Of a stretch of DNA of 5,605 nucleotides, positions 4,970 through 5,605 are shown piece by piece. The position numbers and the translations under genes are program-made. The notes beneath the pieces are model-generated. The model was not told where the DNA came from, searched no databases, and saw only the letters and a program-made list of their open reading frames with translations. Each line of letters opens with the position of its first letter. Position 1 is the stretch's first letter. The DNA is from Defluviitaleaceae bacterium (GTDB lineage: Bacteria; Bacillota_A; Clostridia; Lachnospirales; WQUN01), in assembly GCA_009779525.1 (NCBI GenBank), contig WREB01000092.1:1-5605 (forward strand), given 5' to 3'.

Positions 4970-5605
4970 CGCCGTCGGTTATGAAAAATTTATAATCGAA
5001 CGCGGAGCATTCGTTTCCGTACAGATCCCTGAAGCCCCGCCCGCCCCATTCGTGAACGCCGACGCCTATCTCAAAAAAGCGAAGCCTGTAGAAAAACCCT
5101 CCTCCGCTCCACTCGCCCGTCTGCTTCAACCCGTTTAGCCAAACAAATCCGCTTGACGCGTCCATCTGGCGGTTGAAACGGATCACGATGATCCCCTCGC
5201 CCTGTTCGGACGGCTTCGCGCTTGAGGGCGAAACGTCAGTGACCCAGTCGGATTTCGCCCTGCCGTCGCCCACCTCGAACCAAAATGAATAATCCGGGAT
5301 CCTTCCGTATTCGTCGAAGAAGCCTTTGAGCGTAACCTCGCGCCAGCCGACTCCGAATTCGACGTCCGTCGGAAGATAAACGGTTTTCCCGGCGTCCCTC
5401 AGGTGCATCCCGCTTCCGCCGACGCGCCAAAGCTTGCCGTCCACGTAAAGGTCCCCGAGTTTTTTCAGCGCGTGCGGAAATTCGACTATCAGTCTCGCGT
5501 CCTTCGGTACGTCGCGCTCGCCGTCGGACGGGACCGTCGATATGCTTCGCATATCGCTTCCGGGCCGGGGCGCGACCGGGGTCGGGCTCGGAAAAAACGG
5601 GGTAG
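4962..5605 (-). CDS. C-terminal part of surface protein with two SbsA-like Ig domains (5' end outside window)
   Basis: The frame is open from the window edge to TGA 4964-4962, giving 213 visible residues. It begins with a proline-rich linker (TPFFPSPTPVAPRP) and continues into two similar domains of about 95 residues each. The first opens STVPSDGERDVPKDARLIVEF and closes FFDEYGRIPDYSFWFEV; the second opens VSPSSAKPSEQGEGIIVIRF and closes FRDLYGNECSAFDYKFFIT. These openings and the D-x-Y-G near each end fit SbsA/Big_5-type Ig-like domains, usually found in exported and surface-layer proteins. The proline-rich linker implies further domains, and probably a signal peptide, upstream. An ATG at 5552 has a weak GGAAG before it, but starting there would drop the linker and leave no export signal, so a longer protein is more likely. 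It leads an operon with the HAD gene (8-base overlap). The Ig assignment is by pattern only. Confidence 0.72.
   Translation of the reverse strand, partial: TPFFPSPTPVAPRPGSDMRSISTVPSDGERDVPKDARLIVEFPHALKKLGDLYVDGKLWRVGGSGMHLRDAGKTVYLPTDVEFGVGWREVTLKGFFDEYGRIPDYSFWFEVGDGRAKSDWVTDVSPSSAKPSEQGEGIIVIRFNRQMDASSGFVWLNGLKQTGEWSGGGFFYRLRFFEIGVGVHEWGGRGFRDLYGNECSAFDYKFFITDGDE

Noticed and set aside
1..5605. CRISPR arrays, tRNA genes, insertion sequences, attachment sites, defence islands
   Set aside because: I saw no regularly spaced repeats, no transposase or recombinase motifs and no tRNA-like folds; almost all the DNA is accounted for by ordinary genes.

Overview
The window is compact, GC-rich bacterial chromosomal DNA holding nine protein-coding genes, two of them cut by the window edges. 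I see no tRNA, rRNA, CRISPR array or insertion sequence. The gene families (a DUF554 membrane protein, small zinc-ribbon proteins, a cytoplasmic SASA-type esterase, a C-terminal HPt module, an SbsA-like Ig surface protein) would fit an uncultured Clostridia-like member of the Bacillota. That placement is an inference from gene content and ribosome binding sites, not from a marker gene.

Layout. (1) 1-730, plus strand: the 3' end of a phosphorelay protein with an HPt domain, then a small double-CxxC zinc-ribbon protein with a hydrophobic centre. A good Rho-independent terminator follows at 767-796. (2) 815-1534, plus strand: a DUF554 integral membrane protein. It meets, tail to tail with one base between the stop codons, (3) 1536-2465, minus strand: a ribokinase (rbsK). 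(4) 2466-2562 is a short divergent intergenic region that must carry promoters for both sides. (5) 2563-3914, plus strand: a cytoplasmic SGNH/SASA esterase, then a metallo-beta-lactamase-fold hydrolase whose start overlaps the esterase's end by 10 bases. (6) 3915-5605, minus strand: a three-gene unit reading leftwards. It runs from a surface protein with two SbsA-like Ig domains (5' end outside the window), through a HAD hydrolase overlapping it by 8 bases, to a small FmdB-type zinc-ribbon protein 11 bases further on. The last gene abuts the metallo-hydrolase stop codon with no gap.

How they work together. The esterase and metallo-hydrolase are probably translationally coupled and could act on related small esters or acylated sugars. 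The divergent ribokinase adds a sugar-phosphorylation step, but no transporter or regulator is present to name a substrate. The HAD enzyme and FmdB-like protein share a transcript with an apparently exported Ig-domain protein; no common function is evident.

No clear new defence or mobile system is visible. The items most worth following are the hairpin squeezed directly in front of the DUF554 gene, the esterase/metallo-hydrolase pair, the unusual Ig-protein/HAD/FmdB operon, and the two convergent junctions with essentially no intergenic space.
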